From Belliella filtrata (GTDB lineage: Bacteria > Bacteroidota > Bacteroidia > Cytophagales > Cyclobacteriaceae): DNA of 64,000 nucleotides. Below are positions 62,061 through 64,000 of the stretch, piece after piece. Every line of letters starts with the position of its first letter. Within the stretch, counting starts at the first letter, position 1. Below the pieces are notes generated by a model. It was not told the DNA's origin. It saw only the letters and a program-made list of their open reading frames with translations, and did no database searches. The translations under genes were made by a program, and so were the position numbers. Where the stretch lies: NCBI RefSeq assembly GCF_022549775.1, contig NZ_JAKZGP010000001.1, forward strand, positions 1 to 64,000, read 5' to 3'.

Positions 62061-63611
62061 ATTTAGTTCTATTTCTTCTCCTGAATCGTCCAGGAATCTG
62101 TACTCCGTCACAGGTAGTGAAGAATCTTTGATCAGTTTTACCCATTTGAAATATTTGAAAAACCATTTGATCCTTTGTGAAATGATGCCATTTGTAAAAT
62201 AGGCATGCAAATAAGGATGTAATCCAATTTGGATTTTCGAAACATTTTGGATCGTAGCCATATGTTCTAGATCTTTCTCTAGTTTGTCGGCTACAAGGAT
62301 TGAAGCTTGTATTTTGCCTGTACCGTTACATGCCGGACAGGTTTCTTTGGTGACTATATTGACTTCAGGTCTCACACGTTGTCTAGTGATCTGCATTAGA
62401 CCGAATTTGGTCAATGGTAACACGGTGTTTTTAGACCTATCAGATTTCATCTCTTCTTTCATCGCATCAAAAACAGCCTTTTTGTTATCAGCTTTTTTCA
62501 TATCGATAAAGTCAATGACGATAATCCCTCCCATATCTCGGAGGCGCAATTGTCTGGCAATTTCTTTTACAGCTACCAAGTTGGTTTTGAGTGCCGTTGT
62601 CTCTTGGTCGCTTTCTTGATTAGACTTGTTGCCACTGTTGACATCCACTACATGGAGTGCTTCAGTATGCTCTATGATGACATAACCACCTTGTGGTAGG
62701 CTGATTGTCTGTCCAAACAAGCTTTTGATTTGCTTCTCTATTCCAAAATTTTCAAAGAGCTTAGCTTTACCATTGTAAAGCTTAACAATTTTTTCTTTTT
62801 CAGGGGCAATCGATCTTATATAAGATCTGATCTGATCATAGATCATTTCATCCTCTACTGTGATTGCATCGAATGATTCGTTGAGCAGGTCTCTAATGAT
62901 AGATGACGCCATGCTCATTTCTCCTATTATCTTGTCTTTGGCTTTAGCTTTGGGTAGCTTTTTCATCCCATCTTCCCACGTGGTCACCAAGTTTCTGAGG
63001 TCTTTGTCTAGTTCCGTTACGGACTGACCTTCGGCCACAGTTCTGATGATCACACCAAAATTGGCAGGTTTGATGGAAGTGATTAGCCGCACTAACCTAC
63101 GCCTTTCATCTGCGCTTCGTATCTTTTTGGACACATTGACTGTATTCGAAAAAGGTACCAGCACCAGGTATCGACCGGCAATGGAGAGCTCACAGGATAG
63201 TCGAGGACCTTTCGTTGAGATTGGTTCTTTGACTACTTGTACCAGTATTTGATTGCTTTTAGGAAGGACATTGGAAATTTTTCCAAGCTTTTCTATGTCT
63301 GGTTCAAGGTCTAGTCCTTTCAAATTGTAAGCAGAGAGATTTCCATTCTTAGCTAGTTTCGTAAACTTGTTCAGGCTATTGATCTGGGGGCCTAGATCCT
63401 GATAATGCAGGAAGGCATCCTTTTCATAACCCACATCAATGAAGGCTGCATTGAGCCCATTGACGATCTTACGTACTGTGCCGAGATAGATATCTCCTAC
63501 TTTGAACTTGTTGTCTTCTCCATCTGCATGGAGCTCCACCAAGCTCTTGTCCTTCAAAAGGGCGATACGACTACCGCTTTGAGCAGAATCGATTAATAAT
63601 TCTGTGCTCAA
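62040..63611 (-). CDS. rng: Ribonuclease G (RNase E/G family)
   Basis: 523 residues. It is an endoribonuclease involved in rRNA maturation and mRNA decay. The S1 domain (about 35-125) begins FKVGDIYLGTVRKIVNGLNAAFIDVGYEKDAFL. The catalytic domain shows VVDVNSGNKS and IIVIDFIDMKK, which hold the metal aspartates. The zinc-link-like cysteines are in TCPACNGTGK. The C-terminal residues VKSETE are encoded by the terminator stem. It lies downstream of the small ribosomal protein gene. Confidence 0.95.
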   Translation of the reverse strand: MSTELLIDSAQSGSRIALLKDKSLVELHADGEDNKFKVGDIYLGTVRKIVNGLNAAFIDVGYEKDAFLHYQDLGPQINSLNKFTKLAKNGNLSAYNLKGLDLEPDIEKLGKISNVLPKSNQILVQVVKEPISTKGPRLSCELSIAGRYLVLVPFSNTVNVSKKIRSADERRRLVRLITSIKPANFGVIIRTVAEGQSVTELDKDLRNLVTTWEDGMKKLPKAKAKDKIIGEMSMASSIIRDLLNESFDAITVEDEMIYDQIRSYIRSIAPEKEKIVKLYNGKAKLFENFGIEKQIKSLFGQTISLPQGGYVIIEHTEALHVVDVNSGNKSNQESDQETTALKTNLVAVKEIARQLRLRDMGGIIVIDFIDMKKADNKKAVFDAMKEEMKSDRSKNTVLPLTKFGLMQITRQRVRPEVNIVTKETCPACNGTGKIQASILVADKLEKDLEHMATIQNVSKIQIGLHPYLHAYFTNGIISQRIKWFFKYFKWVKLIKDSSLPVTEYRFLDDSGEEIELNVKSETE

Positions 63612-63674
63612 ATCGTGTCTCTGTTTATGTGAATGAACGTTTACTGTAAAAACTCAAAAAGAAGAAGTAATTAA

Positions 63675-63764
63675 TTACTTCTTCTTGTGTCTGTTTTTTC
63701 TAAGTCTCTTCTTACGCTTGTGCGTAGCGATCTTATGTCTTTTTCTTTTCTTACCGCAAGGCAT
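63675..63764 (-). CDS. Tiny ribosomal protein, mS38/bS22-like (AURKAIP1/COX24 domain)
   Basis: 29 residues: MPCGKKRKRHKIATHKRKKR with LRKNRHKKK to finish. Fifteen or more are Lys or Arg. It matches the short AURKAIP1/COX24-domain proteins annotated in Bacteroidota, related to mitochondrial mS38 and mycobacterial bS22, which sit on the small subunit. It is too short for ordinary gene calls. It lies 63 bases upstream of rng and downstream of a TPR gene, on the same strand. The family is recognised by sequence; a ribosomal role is inferred. Confidence 0.85.
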   Translation of the reverse strand: MPCGKKRKRHKIATHKRKKRLRKNRHKKK

Positions 63765-63793
63765 AGTCTTGAATTTAAATGTTGAACAATTAT

Positions 63794-64000
63794 TTACAGC
63801 CTCTCAAGGTAGCTATCTACACTAGACAGAACCTGTGGATCTGTGGTCATGCTTTTCACTTGCTCGAATTGCTTTTTTGCTTTGTTATTTTGCTTAGACT
63901 CGTAGTAGCTGACTGCCAAATAGAACTGTCCCTGAAGATTGGAAGGATGAAATTTGATCAATTCTTCGAATCTTTCAGCTGCTCTTTTGTACTGCCCTGA
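63794..64000 (-). CDS. TPR protein, C-terminal part, cut by right edge
   Basis: The minus strand is open from the window edge to a TAA at 63794-63796, giving 68 residues. They hold GQYKRAAERFEELIKFHPSNLQGQFYLAVSYYESKQNNKAKKQFEQVKSM, one clear tetratricopeptide repeat plus part of another, and end SSVDSYLERL. The 5' end lies outside the window. TPR genes next to rng are usual in Bacteroidota. The plus-strand frame over the same bases is a shadow. Confidence 0.8.
   Translation of the reverse strand, partial: SGQYKRAAERFEELIKFHPSNLQGQFYLAVSYYESKQNNKAKKQFEQVKSMTTDPQVLSSVDSYLERL

Overview
The window looks like chromosomal DNA of a Bacteroidota member, most likely an aerobic, probably marine, Cytophagales-type bacterium. 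The grounds are an AT-rich genome with few Shine-Dalgarno sites, a MurF-alanine racemase fusion, the nadC-DUF4783 pair, a coaX/LptC/CNNM/PpiD envelope directon, many lipoproteins and outer-membrane barrels, a 29-residue mS38/bS22-like ribosomal protein next to RNase G, and an NhaD sodium/proton antiporter. No tRNA, rRNA or CRISPR array was seen.

Layout. 1-640: start of a transposase running off the left edge, then a hairpin-rich non-coding stretch. 641-6426: DUF3050 protein, small barrel protein, MsbA-like ABC exporter, DUF6787 membrane protein, an inverted-repeat element and a secreted M14 peptidase, all on the minus strand. 6582-7701: a decayed archaeal-type AAA ATPase. 7889-13344: aspartokinase, RibH, a TPR membrane protein, PdhA, RecF and DoxX. 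13450-21559: TlpA-like thiol protein, nucleotidyltransferase, glnB-amtB ammonium module, NadC, DUF4783, GpmI with an overlapping lipoprotein gene. 21693-25287: stress or redox accessory genes (hydrolase, YjdI ferredoxin, pirin, VOC protein, Crp-type regulator). 25420-31819: Dxs, ScpA, a flippase-like membrane protein and MurF-Alr. 31937-37303: AsmA-like protein, SuhB-type phosphatase, RsmI, PhhB, DUF493. 37420-45045: the envelope directon coaX - barrel - TPR - lptC - small membrane protein - CNNM - ppiD. 45213-57334: AnmK, amino-acid dehydrogenase, NhaD, CRY-DASH, Fic, YjbQ, dipeptide epimerase, M14 carboxypeptidase, SIMPL protein, DUF1456. 57371-62060: an accessory island with a broken XRE antitoxin, two beta-propeller lipoproteins and an apparently intact insertion sequence. 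62040-64000: RNase G, the tiny ribosomal protein and a TPR protein cut by the right edge.

Most of the window is core metabolism and envelope maintenance. Cell-wall synthesis and recycling are represented by MurF-Alr, AnmK and the dipeptide epimerase. Envelope biogenesis is represented by LptC, PpiD and the AsmA-like protein. Nitrogen assimilation is represented by glnB-amtB and the Glu/Leu-type dehydrogenase. The most unusual structure is the insertion sequence at 60303-62023. It sits between two perfect 33-bp copies of the RNase G terminator. Its left end carries a second terminator and a hairpin over the start codon. Its two reading frames join through a run of nine A, which suggests programmed -1 frameshifting.
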